Part shown: positions 1-6,304 of the stretch, one piece after another
Position numbering within the stretch: the first letter of the stretch is position 1
Layout of the letters: the number at the start of each line of letters is the position of its first letter
Source: JBCCEV01 sp039030125
GTDB taxonomy: Bacteria; Pseudomonadota; Gammaproteobacteria; Ga0077536
NCBI GenBank assembly: GCA_039030125.1
Contig: JBCCEV010000197.1
Location: 1 to 6,519, forward strand
Direction of reading: 5' to 3'
DNA: 6,519 nucleotides
Notes under the pieces: model-generated
Database searches by the model: none
Told to the model about the DNA's origin: nothing
What the model saw: only the letters and a program-made list of their open reading frames with translations
Program-made: the position numbers and the translations under genes

Positions 1-122
1 CCACCAGCCGTCAAAAACGCACAACCAGGGCTGAAAACGGGCAAGCGCGGTTTGGGTGTTTTGAAAAAGAGCATTTCGCGATCGGTTTCAATAAAGGGCC
101 GCCGAGTCGAGCCACCTCACCA

Positions 123-1199
123 TTAATTAGCGCCGCCGATGGTGGGTAGACCGAGATCTCGCCACCGCAACATCCCTCCCGCCAAATTCGCCACATTGTC
201 GATTTCCGCCCGGCGCAAAATTACCGTCGCCTGAGCGGAACGCGCGCCGGAACGACAAACGGTGATGATTGGCTTGCTGGTATCGAGTTCATCGCAACGC
301 TCGGCAAGCTCGCCGATTGGGATCAGTGCCGCACCAGGAACATGTCCCAAAGGACCTTTGAATTCTTGTTCATCGCGTACATCGACAATACAAATATTCT
401 TAATATTTTCCTCCACCCATTGCGGGTCGATTTCCCAAATGCCAGCGAAGGTAAAACGTGCAGGACCCCAAGGTGGTGGACGCAGACTCATCGCGCCTTC
501 GCCATCCGGCTTGCCGCAGCGTAAATTTGCCGGCACCGCAATATCCAAGCGTTTGGGGTGAGCAAGACCAAGGTTATCCATGTAGCCAACGAAATCGCCC
601 TCGTCGGTATCGCCCCCACAGCGCGGGTTGTAGTGTTTTTCTTCAAGCACCGTGGTCGCGGTCAGTCCCCGGTAGTCGTGAGCTGGATAGAGTTTGGTAT
701 TGTCTGGCAGCGAGAGAATTTGCGACCAGATTGATTGATACATCTGATGGGGATCGCCTTCCTGAAAATCGGTTCGCCCGCAGCCTCGGATCAGAAGCGT
801 ATCGCCGGTGAACGCGGCGCTCTCATCATCGAGAACAAACGTCACGCAACCGCTGGTATGGCCCGGGGTAGCTCTGACTTCGAGATAGCGCGGTCCAAAC
901 TGGATTTTGTCGCCATGCTTGAACTCACAATCCGCGCCGCTGATCCCTGCCGAGTGCGAGACGGCTATGGCGGCACCGAATTTTTCCTTTAGAAGCCACG
1001 CGCTGGTGACGTGATCGGCGTGACAGTGCGTTTCCGCAGCCCATCGCAGTTCGAGCCCCAGCTCCTCGATGAGCGCGGAATCGCGCCGGAACTGCTCAAA
1101 TACGCCATCGATCAGAACCGCTTCGCTACTCCCCAGATCACCGAGTAGATATGAATAAGTACCTGATTCCTGGTCAAATAACTGTCTGAAGATAAGCAT
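123..1199 (-). CDS. Persulfide dioxygenase-rhodanese fusion (ETHE1-like MBL fold plus C-terminal rhodanese)
   Basis: 358 aa. The N-terminal half is a metallo-beta-lactamase fold of the ETHE1 persulfide dioxygenase type. It has the THCHADH motif (H58, H60, D62, H63), PGHT with H114, the family-typical stretch TGDTLLIRGCGRTDFQ with D133, and YPAHDYRG with H174. By family knowledge the mononuclear iron is held by the equivalents of H58, H114 and D133. A conserved linker (about 205-230) leads to one rhodanese domain (about 265-355) whose active loop CRSGAR places the catalytic cysteine at C315. Known fusions of this type oxidise glutathione persulfide with O2 to sulfite, and the rhodanese moves sulfane sulfur between glutathione and sulfite or thiosulfate. 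The role is cytoplasmic sulfide/persulfide detoxification; no signal peptide is seen and the length matches known fusions. The ATG at 1199 is chosen over the in-frame GTG at 1211 because a GGAGG lies 5 nt before it. No sulfide:quinone reductase or regulator gene is visible nearby. Confidence 0.93.
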   Translation of the reverse strand: MLIFRQLFDQESGTYSYLLGDLGSSEAVLIDGVFEQFRRDSALIEELGLELRWAAETHCHADHVTSAWLLKEKFGAAIAVSHSAGISGADCEFKHGDKIQFGPRYLEVRATPGHTSGCVTFVLDDESAAFTGDTLLIRGCGRTDFQEGDPHQMYQSIWSQILSLPDNTKLYPAHDYRGLTATTVLEEKHYNPRCGGDTDEGDFVGYMDNLGLAHPKRLDIAVPANLRCGKPDGEGAMSLRPPPWGPARFTFAGIWEIDPQWVEENIKNICIVDVRDEQEFKGPLGHVPGAALIPIGELAERCDELDTSKPIITVCRSGARSAQATVILRRAEIDNVANLAGGMLRWRDLGLPTIGGAN

Positions 1200-1204
1200 T
1201 TTCA

Positions 1205-1209
1205 CCTCC
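1205..1209 (-). promoter_or_regulatory. Shine-Dalgarno site that fixes the start of the persulfide dioxygenase fusion
   Basis: On the minus strand GGAGG is followed by TGAAA and then ATG (1199-1197), a 5-nt spacing. The alternative GTG codon at 1211-1209 overlaps this Shine-Dalgarno sequence and has no better site upstream, so the ATG is the likely start. Confidence 0.8.
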
Positions 1210-1257
1210 ACCGAAGAACTGGAACGCGTCCTTTCAGAGTCTGCCCGATCGAAAAGT

Positions 1258-1286
1258 AATATAGTTATAACAAATTAGAATATAAA
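1258..1286 (-). promoter_or_regulatory. Candidate sigma-70 promoter for the persulfide dioxygenase fusion
   Basis: On the minus strand TTTATA (1286-1281, 4/6 match to TTGACA) and TATATT (1263-1258, 5/6 match to TATAAT) are separated by 17 bp. Transcription would begin near 1251, giving a leader of about 50 nt. The region is strikingly A+T-rich compared with its surroundings, as expected of a promoter. The assignment is by consensus matching only. Confidence 0.5.
1264..1271. promoter_or_regulatory. Palindrome GTTATAAC inside the candidate promoter (possible operator)
   Basis: GTTATAAC is a perfect 8-bp palindrome in the spacer directly upstream of the candidate minus-strand -10 element, where a repressor would block polymerase. 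Fusions of this type are controlled in some bacteria by ArsR-family persulfide sensors (BigR/SqrR) that bind A+T-rich palindromes. The link here is inference: the palindrome is short, could be chance in A+T-rich DNA, and no regulator gene is in the window. Confidence 0.25.
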
Positions 1287-1291
1287 GACTT

Positions 1292-1308
1292 CGATCGCCT
1301 CGCGATCG
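1292..1308. promoter_or_regulatory. Inverted repeat CGATCGC-CTC-GCGATCG upstream of the thiolase -10 element (possible operator)
   Basis: Perfect 7-bp arms (1292-1298 and 1302-1308) surround a 3-bp centre. The repeat covers the place where the -35 element of the thiolase promoter should be (about 1299-1304), where no good TTGACA match exists. That layout fits a transcription-factor site, either a TetR-type repressor, common near acyl-CoA metabolism genes, or an activator compensating for the weak -35. CGATCG is fairly frequent elsewhere in this window, which lowers its significance. Confidence 0.35.
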
Positions 1309-1321
1309 GCTATCTCTGACG

Positions 1322-1327
1322 TATAAT
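1322..1327 (+). promoter_or_regulatory. Perfect -10 element TATAAT for the thiolase gene
   Basis: An exact TATAAT lies 76 bp upstream of the chosen thiolase start. No convincing -35 is found 16-18 bp upstream (the sequence there is CTCGCG-like), and there is no TG extended -10. Transcription would start near 1334, leaving a leader of about 70 nt. Confidence 0.5.
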
Positions 1328-1342
1328 CTGCGGCCCTTGGGC

Positions 1343-1365
1343 CCGCTCGAAACCGAATCGAGTGG
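1343..1365 (+). other. Possible hairpin in the thiolase mRNA leader
   Basis: CCGCTCGA (1343-1350) can pair with TCGAGTGG (1358-1365) through 8 base pairs, one of them G-U, around the 7-nt loop AACCGAA. Just upstream, GGCCC-TT-GGGCC (1332-1343) is another inverted repeat near the predicted transcription start. There is no following U-run, so neither looks like an attenuator. Function unknown. Confidence 0.3.
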
Positions 1366-1403
1366 CAATCCGAAACCAAATTTCGAAACTATGGAGACCC
1401 AAA

Positions 1404-2555
1404 ATGGCTGAAGCCTATATCGTAGACGCGGTACGCAGTCCCACCGGCAGACGCGGTGGCAGCCTCGCAGAAGTTCACGCGGCCGATCTAGGCGCGCACG
1501 TCATCAAAGCCATCGTCGAGCGCAATAGCATTCCCGATGATGAATACGACGATGTGATTTTTGGGGCCATTGATGCCCTTGGGTCGTTGGCCGGCGATGT
1601 GGCGCGCACGTGCTGGCTAACCGCTGGCTTCAGCGAAGTTGTGCCCGGCGTCACTATTGATCGTCAGTGCGGCTCCTCTCAGCAATCTGTGCACTTCGCA
1701 GCACAAGCTGTGATGTCAGGTTTCAACGACGTCGTTGTTGCCGGCGGCGTGCAAACGATGTCGAAAATTCCGATCGGCTCCGCGGCAGTCGTAGGCAAAG
1801 AGTTCGGTTTCGACGATCCTTTCACCGGCTCGCAAGCCTGGGTCGATCGTTACGGTCCGGTCCCACCGACCCAATACACCGGGGCGCAGATGATGGCCGA
1901 CCAATGGGATTTCTCTCGCGAAGACATGGAAGAATATTCTTTGGAATCGCACCGTCGCGCATTGCATGCCATCGAAGACGGCCGTTTTGAGAGGGAGGTG
2001 GTTCCCTTTGACGACTTCAAGATGGACGAAACCGCCCGAGTCACTTCGCTTGAGAAAATGTCAACGCTCGACCCGGTGTTTGGCCTTGATAAGATCACAG
2101 CCGCCGTATCAAGCCAGATCTGTGATGGCGCCTCCGCGGTATTGGTCGTCTCCGAAGCGGCACTAAAACGCTACAACCTGACGCCGCGCGCCCGGATTCA
2201 CTTCATGGGAGTACGCGGTAACGATCCAATGATCATGTTAACCGCGCCAATCAACGCCACGCAGTTCGCGCTTGAGAAAACTGGCCTTACGCTTGATGAC
2301 ATCGACGCAGTAGAAGTCAACGAAGCGTTCGCGCCGGTGCCGATGGCGTGGATGAAGGACATTGGATACCCCCACGAGAAAACGAACATCAATGGTGGGG
2401 CCATCGCGCTTGGGCATCCGATTGGCGCAACTGGCACGAAACTCATGACCACCTTGCTTCACGAGCTAGAGCGCACCGACGGCAAATACGGGCTGCAAAC
2501 CATGTGCGAAGGTGGCGGCCAAGCAAACGTAACGATCATCGAACGTTTGAATTAG
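1404..2555 (+). CDS. Thiolase (acetyl-CoA C-acyltransferase), FadA5/FadA6-like group
   Basis: 383 aa, full length for a thiolase. It catalyses thiolytic cleavage of 3-ketoacyl-CoA with CoA (beta-oxidation) or the reverse condensation, in the cytoplasm. All catalytic elements are visible: nucleophilic Cys C89 in IDRQCGSSQQSVHFAAQAV, NEAF with N306, H338 in GGAIALGHPIGATG, and the second active cysteine C368. The CSSQQ-like nucleophile context, the form SSQICDGASA, and the ending CEGGGQANVTIIERL (rather than CIGGGQG) are those of the actinobacterial FadA5/FadA6 and related proteobacterial thiolases. Several of those act on steroid or other bulky acyl-CoAs, so the substrate here is uncertain. 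ATG 1404 is preferred over the in-frame GTG at 1362: GGAG at 1393-1396 sits 7 nt before it, and MAEAYIVDAVRSPTGR is the usual family N-terminus. It stands alone with no hydratase or dehydrogenase partner, and converges on the downstream ABC gene. Confidence 0.93.
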   Translation: MAEAYIVDAVRSPTGRRGGSLAEVHAADLGAHVIKAIVERNSIPDDEYDDVIFGAIDALGSLAGDVARTCWLTAGFSEVVPGVTIDRQCGSSQQSVHFAAQAVMSGFNDVVVAGGVQTMSKIPIGSAAVVGKEFGFDDPFTGSQAWVDRYGPVPPTQYTGAQMMADQWDFSREDMEEYSLESHRRALHAIEDGRFEREVVPFDDFKMDETARVTSLEKMSTLDPVFGLDKITAAVSSQICDGASAVLVVSEAALKRYNLTPRARIHFMGVRGNDPMIMLTAPINATQFALEKTGLTLDDIDAVEVNEAFAPVPMAWMKDIGYPHEKTNINGGAIALGHPIGATGTKLMTTLLHELERTDGKYGLQTMCEGGGQANVTIIERLN

Positions 2556-2574
2556 CTCGTTGTGATAACGCGTT

Positions 2575-2598
2575 GGGCTCGGTGGGAACGCCGAGCCC
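2575..2598. terminator. Hairpin with GNRA loop between convergent genes (terminator-like, no U-tract)
   Basis: GGGCTCGG (2575-2582) is perfectly complementary to CCGAGCCC (2591-2598). The stem extends inward by a G-U and a G-C pair to close on a GGAA tetraloop, 10 bp in all. It sits in the 57-bp gap between the thiolase stop and the ABC exporter stop, the position for a shared terminator. Neither strand has a T-run after the stem, so intrinsic termination would be weak; it may instead protect mRNA 3' ends. Confidence 0.45.
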
Positions 2599-2612
2599 TG
2601 GCGCGGACGGCT

Positions 2613-4490
2613 CTAGCCGATCACCTGCTCAAGCACATCATCCGCGCTCTCGTCGACGACAACATCCTGCTCAGGTAGGAAACCACCCGCCTGCATCGAC
2701 CACATATGCGCGTAGTGGCCATTTCGGGCGAGCAGCTCATCATGGCTACCTTGCTCGATAACCTGGCCTTCGTGAAAGACCAAGATCCGATCGAGGTGCG
2801 ATAAAGTCGACAGACGGTGTGCGACGACCACAACTGTCTTCCCTTGCATCAACTCCACGAGACTTTCCTGTATTGCCCGCTCGGTTACCGAGTCCAGCGA
2901 ACTCGTCGCCTCATCAAGAAGCAAGATTGGCGCATCTTTTAAAATCGCGCGCGATAAGGCGATGCGCTGGCGTTGACCACCCGATAGCTTGACGCCGCGC
3001 TCACCGACCAGAGATTCATAACCCTCTTGAGATTCCAAAATGAAATCATGCGCATGGGCTTTTTGGGCGGCATCGAATATTTCTTCATCGGTTGCATCGA
3101 GCCGGCCATAACGGATGTTTTCAAACAGCGAGCGATGAAACAACATCGGATCTTGCGGGATCATCGACACCGCATCACGTAAGCTTTCCTGAGTTGCGGT
3201 TTTTATATCTTGCCCATCGATGAGGATCCGCCCGCCCTGAGGTTCAAACAAGCGCAGCATCAGATTCAATAAGGTGCTTTTACCGCTGCCAGAAAATCCC
3301 ACCAGACCCACTTTCTCGCCGGGCGCGATTTCGATACAAAGCTCTTCGAAGACCGAGTGACCGGCCGTATAGTGAAAATCCACGTTTTCGATTTGAATGT
3401 GGCCACGAGTCGCGACCAGTTCCGAGCGGTGCTCATCATCGACGACTTCGTGGGGTCGCACGATGATATTGACGCCATCGTTGATATTGCCGATGTATTC
3501 AAAGAAGTCGAGAAACCGCCGGCTCAAACCGCGCGCCTGCTCGATAAGAACCAACGACAAGCTGGCCGCCATCGCGAACTCGCCCACCGTCATGCCGCCA
3601 CCACTCCAAATTTTCAATGCATAGGTGATGACGCTGATCATCAAGCACAATGCCGCGATGAATTGAAACCAGCGGATCGCCTCCATAAACCAAAAAGTAC
3701 GACGCGCTTTGCCGACCTCTAGATTGAGATAGTCTTCGAGGTATTCGCGCTCGTAATCACGCCGGGCGAACAACTTAGACGTCATGATGTTGGTCACCGA
3801 ATCGACAATCTTGCCGCTTACGAGGCTTCTGGCAGCCGCGTACTCGCGCGCGTACACCCGGCACCGCTTAGCGAGTTTGTAAGACACGAAAACGTACACG
3901 GTGATCCAGCCACCCAGCACTAAGGCCAGTTCGGCATTGACGCCAGCGAGCAAAATAATTGAGCATGAGAACGCGATCGCCAAGGGCCAGAAATCAAACA
4001 GGACGGTCCACCACACGAACGCCACGCTCATCGCTACCTCAGCGATCCGGTTGGCTAGCGATCCCGCAAAATTACTCAAGAAATAACGCTGCGAATGATG
4101 CTGTAAATAAGCGAATAATTCGCGGCGCACACGGCGTCTGAGACTGGGCCCCAGCATCACCAGGACCGCGCCGCTTGAGCGCGAGAAAATGACCACGCCG
4201 ATATTTAACGCGGCGAAGAACCAAAGCGGATCTGATAACGCAGCCCAAACGTCGCCACCGGCACTTTGGACGTCGCCAACGGTGTCCATTAATTCTTTAA
4301 TCGCAAAAGGCAGCAAAATAGAGCAAATACTCTGCCCGGCTTCCAACAACACAACGGCCGCAACCGCTATGACATAAATACGCAGATAGCGGGTACAGAA
4401 CTGAACCGGATCGGCCGGTAGCGGGGGCGATCCCGGATCGGCTCCATTGAAGCGCGCCGCCTGACTAGTGTGCTCGATTTGGTCGTTCAT
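2613..4490 (-). CDS. ABC exporter, fused transmembrane and ATPase domains (half-transporter)
   Basis: 625 aa. An N-terminal type IV (exporter) membrane domain with about six transmembrane helices (roughly 38-62, 88-113, 153-182, 187-205, 272-293, 303-320) is followed by a complete nucleotide-binding domain. Visible are Walker A GFSGSGKST (398-406), Q-loop Q446 in MIPQDPML, VGERG just before signature LSGGQRQR (502-509), Walker B ILLLDE with D526/E527, D-loop SLD and H-loop H558. All catalytic residues are intact, so it should form an active homodimer in the inner membrane. An acidic C-terminal tail (about 603-625) follows the ATPase. The substrate cannot be told from sequence; lipid, peptide or drug export are possible. 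Its ATG overlaps the TAA of cmoB (TAATG), with no clear Shine-Dalgarno sequence, so translation probably depends on reinitiation after cmoB. It is the downstream gene of a cmoB-ABC operon. Confidence 0.92.
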   Translation of the reverse strand: MNDQIEHTSQAARFNGADPGSPPLPADPVQFCTRYLRIYVIAVAAVVLLEAGQSICSILLPFAIKELMDTVGDVQSAGGDVWAALSDPLWFFAALNIGVVIFSRSSGAVLVMLGPSLRRRVRRELFAYLQHHSQRYFLSNFAGSLANRIAEVAMSVAFVWWTVLFDFWPLAIAFSCSIILLAGVNAELALVLGGWITVYVFVSYKLAKRCRVYAREYAAARSLVSGKIVDSVTNIMTSKLFARRDYEREYLEDYLNLEVGKARRTFWFMEAIRWFQFIAALCLMISVITYALKIWSGGGMTVGEFAMAASLSLVLIEQARGLSRRFLDFFEYIGNINDGVNIIVRPHEVVDDEHRSELVATRGHIQIENVDFHYTAGHSVFEELCIEIAPGEKVGLVGFSGSGKSTLLNLMLRLFEPQGGRILIDGQDIKTATQESLRDAVSMIPQDPMLFHRSLFENIRYGRLDATDEEIFDAAQKAHAHDFILESQEGYESLVGERGVKLSGGQRQRIALSRAILKDAPILLLDEATSSLDSVTERAIQESLVELMQGKTVVVVAHRLSTLSHLDRILVFHEGQVIEQGSHDELLARNGHYAHMWSMQAGGFLPEQDVVVDESADDVLEQVIG

Positions 4491-5470
4491 TAAATTAAAG
4501 ACGCTAAAAATATGGCCCGCCTCGGAGCGGGATAACCTTCGATCGTTTTATTAGGATCATCGGGATCGAGGAAATCGACGAGCGATTGACTCTGCATCCA
4601 CACGGTCGCGCGCTGCTCATCGACCGTTGTTTGATTCACATCGACACACCTGATATTTGAGAATCCCGTGTCGGCCAGCCAGCGCCGGACACAGGAATCG
4701 GTGGGCAAGAAATAGACGTTACGCATTTGCGCGTAGCGGCCGCTGGGTTCCAATCCGTCGCCGTAGGCGTCCGGCACTATCAAAGTCTCAAGAACTAAGT
4801 CGCCGCCTGGCGCCAACGCGCCGCCCAGTTGGCTAAGGTGTCGGCGTGGGTCACGGCGATGATATAGAACACCCATGGAAAATACAGCGTCAAAGGCCGA
4901 TAAATTCTTTTCGATAGCGTCATCACCAGCGACGAAAAGACCAAGTTGCGGGCATTCAAAAAAGCGCCGTAAGGCGACCGACTGCAACACAAACAGGACC
5001 GAAGGATCAATACCGACGACGACAGCGGCACCGGCTCCAATCATCCGCAGTGCGGAGTAACCATTGCCACACCCGACGTCCAATATTTTTCGACCCCGAC
5101 AATCGAAATGCCGTGCAACCCGCGCCCATTTGTGATCGGAGCGCCATTCGGCATCCAACTCGGTTCCAAAAACATCGAACGGCCCCTTGCGCCACGGCCG
5201 CAGCGCTTCCAAAGCGCTGATCAGCGCACCATTCTGAGCGTGAGAAAGCTGCCGAGCGGTACCAATCTTCACATGCTGCGCCAGCTCAATTTCCGCTGCG
5301 GCGAGCGCTGGGAGGCGGGTGATGGCGTTCAACCACTGCTGTGCCTGGCCGTGACGCTCCAGGGCACCAGAGAACTCATCCTCAAGGCCGCCGAGCCAAG
5401 CGGACAATCGCGGCTCCCCAGCAAGCTCGCGAACTGCTCCAATCGACGTTTGAATGATTTGCCGCGCCAC
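4490..5470 (-). CDS. cmoB: tRNA U34 carboxymethyltransferase CmoB
   Basis: 326 aa, close to the 323 aa of E. coli CmoB. It transfers the carboxymethyl group of carboxy-S-adenosyl-methionine (Cx-SAM) to 5-hydroxyuridine at tRNA position 34, giving cmo5U34, which widens wobble decoding. Seen in order: RPWRKGPFDVFGTELDAEWRS (91-111), SAM motif I ILDVGCGNGY (129-138), VVGIDPS (151-157), FSMGVLYHRRDP (197-208), GRYAQMRNVYFLP (244-256), DFLDPDDPNKTIEGYPAPRRA (299-319). Residues known to hold the Cx-SAM carboxylate in E. coli (K91, Y200, R315) correspond to K95, Y203 and R318, so the enzyme looks active. The start is GTG at 5470: GGAG (5484-5481) lies 10 nt upstream, no ATG exists nearby in frame, and a stop lies 45 nt upstream. 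The stop overlaps the ABC exporter start by one base. It diverges from cmoA. Confidence 0.96.
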   Translation of the reverse strand: MARQIIQTSIGAVRELAGEPRLSAWLGGLEDEFSGALERHGQAQQWLNAITRLPALAAAEIELAQHVKIGTARQLSHAQNGALISALEALRPWRKGPFDVFGTELDAEWRSDHKWARVARHFDCRGRKILDVGCGNGYSALRMIGAGAAVVVGIDPSVLFVLQSVALRRFFECPQLGLFVAGDDAIEKNLSAFDAVFSMGVLYHRRDPRRHLSQLGGALAPGGDLVLETLIVPDAYGDGLEPSGRYAQMRNVYFLPTDSCVRRWLADTGFSNIRCVDVNQTTVDEQRATVWMQSQSLVDFLDPDDPNKTIEGYPAPRRAIFLASLI

Positions 5471-5561
5471 GCAGCCCTGTCTCCAGAAGATAATCGGGGT
5501 AAGAAGCTTAATTCAGCATCCGGTTCGTGAGAAACTAACTAAAACGCACGTTGAGAAAAAA
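5471..5561. promoter_or_regulatory. Divergent cmoB/cmoA intergenic control region
   Basis: These 91 bp separate the back-to-back cmoB and cmoA starts and must hold promoters for both, unless these lie within the genes. For cmoA the best -10 match is GATAAT (5489-5494, 5/6), but no good -35 lies 16-18 bp upstream. The cmoB Shine-Dalgarno GGAG is at 5484-5481 (minus strand). The cmoA start has only a weak GAG (5553-5555), 6 nt before the ATG. I see no convincing operator palindrome. Confidence 0.45.
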
Positions 5562-6272
5562 ATGGCCAAAGTCGGTGACATTATCGATGTGGAAAACGCC
5601 GATTGGTCGTTCGGCGGTAAGGTCGCTGAGAACTTCGACCAACACGCGAATCGATCAATACCGCAGTACGCTTTAGGCCACGATATCGTCACGGCGTTAT
5701 CAGACTTTTTTATCCACGACGGCTCTGTATCCTACGACCTCGGTTGCTCGACCGGATCGCTACTGCACAAACTCGCCAGCCGTCACAGCCAGCGGCACGC
5801 GCGCTTTGTCGGCGTGGACCAAGAACCAGACATGGCCTCGCGCGCCAAAGAACGATGCGCGGTCGTGCCGCACGTAGAAGTATTGTGTGACGACATTCTT
5901 GACGTCGATTTTAGTGCCGCCGACTTTATCGTGGCTTACTACACGTTGCAGTTCGTTAAACCCAAACATCGCCAAGCCTTGGTTTCCAAGCTCTACGAGG
6001 CCCTGAATTGGGGTGGCGCGCTGGTTATTTTTGACAAAGTTCGGGCGCCGGATGCGCGTTTCCAAGACATCGCAAGCGCCATCTATCAAGATTACAAATT
6101 GGATTCCGGTTATTCGGGTAACGAAATTGTCGCAAAAGCCCGAAGCCTCAAAGGCGTGCTGGAACCCTTTTCGACGGCTGGCAACCTCGCCTTATTTGAA
6201 CGGGCGGGATTTGTGGACGTGACCTCCGTTTACAAGTTCATCTGTTTCGAAGGATTCCTCGCAATCAAATAG
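5562..6272 (+). CDS. cmoA: Carboxy-S-adenosyl-L-methionine synthase CmoA
   Basis: 236 aa (E. coli CmoA is about 247). By family knowledge it converts SAM and prephenate to Cx-SAM, the cofactor used by CmoB. Seen: DWSFGGKVAENFDQHANRSIPQY (14-36), SAM motif I YDLGCSTG (58-65), VGVDQEP with D86, CDDILD (109-114), YYTLQFVKPKHRQAL (126-140), LNWGGALVIFDKV (148-160), GYSGNEIVAKARSLKGVL (183-200), and a C-terminal AGF-containing strand. A gap-free alignment by eye to E. coli around the Cx-SAM-binding R199 puts A193 there and R194 one place later, which deserves checking. The start at 5562 begins a normal CmoA N-terminus; the frame is open back to an ATG at 5454, but that would overlap cmoB and add 36 residues foreign to the family. 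It diverges from cmoB and is followed 32 bp later by a TrhO-like gene. Confidence 0.93.
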   Translation: MAKVGDIIDVENADWSFGGKVAENFDQHANRSIPQYALGHDIVTALSDFFIHDGSVSYDLGCSTGSLLHKLASRHSQRHARFVGVDQEPDMASRAKERCAVVPHVEVLCDDILDVDFSAADFIVAYYTLQFVKPKHRQALVSKLYEALNWGGALVIFDKVRAPDARFQDIASAIYQDYKLDSGYSGNEIVAKARSLKGVLEPFSTAGNLALFERAGFVDVTSVYKFICFEGFLAIK

Positions 6273-6304
6273 CCGCGCTCCACCCCTACTCCAGTGTCGA
6301 TCTC

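Noticed and set aside
1..74. Minus-strand frame from an ATG at 74 open to the left edge (begins MLFFKTPKPRLPVF)
   Set aside because: Only 25 codons are visible, there is no Shine-Dalgarno sequence, and I do not recognise the protein. It could be the start of a gene after the persulfide dioxygenase fusion, but the evidence is too thin. I see nothing else in 1-122, including no clear terminator.
1292..1308. CGATCG-rich repeats read as a genome-wide HIP1-like element (GCGATCGC)
   Set aside because: Only a handful of CGATCG copies occur across the 6.5 kb and they are not all in the full octamer; the gene content is not cyanobacterial.
1362..1403. GTG start 14 codons upstream of the thiolase start
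   Set aside because: It lies inside a predicted leader hairpin without a Shine-Dalgarno sequence, whereas ATG 1404 has GGAG at 7 nt and gives the usual thiolase N-terminus.
2348..2761. Open reading frame of 137 codons on the plus strand across the thiolase end and the ABC exporter end
   Set aside because: It overlaps two well-supported genes, has a low-complexity Arg/His/Ser-rich translation, and matches no family I know; it is a shadow frame.
5108..5530. Open reading frame of 140 codons on the plus strand opposite cmoB
   Set aside because: It is antisense to a gene whose catalytic residues are all conserved, and its translation shows no recognisable domain.
5454..5561. In-frame upstream extension of cmoA to an ATG at 5454
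   Set aside because: It would overlap the start of cmoB and add 36 residues not found in CmoA; the family N-terminus begins at the ATG at 5562.
4490..6272. CmoA and CmoB as generic small-molecule methyltransferases of a biosynthetic cluster
   Set aside because: Both carry family-specific segments well beyond the SAM fold (for example RYAQMRNVYF and EGYPAPRRA in CmoB, NRSIPQY and YTLQF in CmoA), so the tRNA modification assignment is much stronger.
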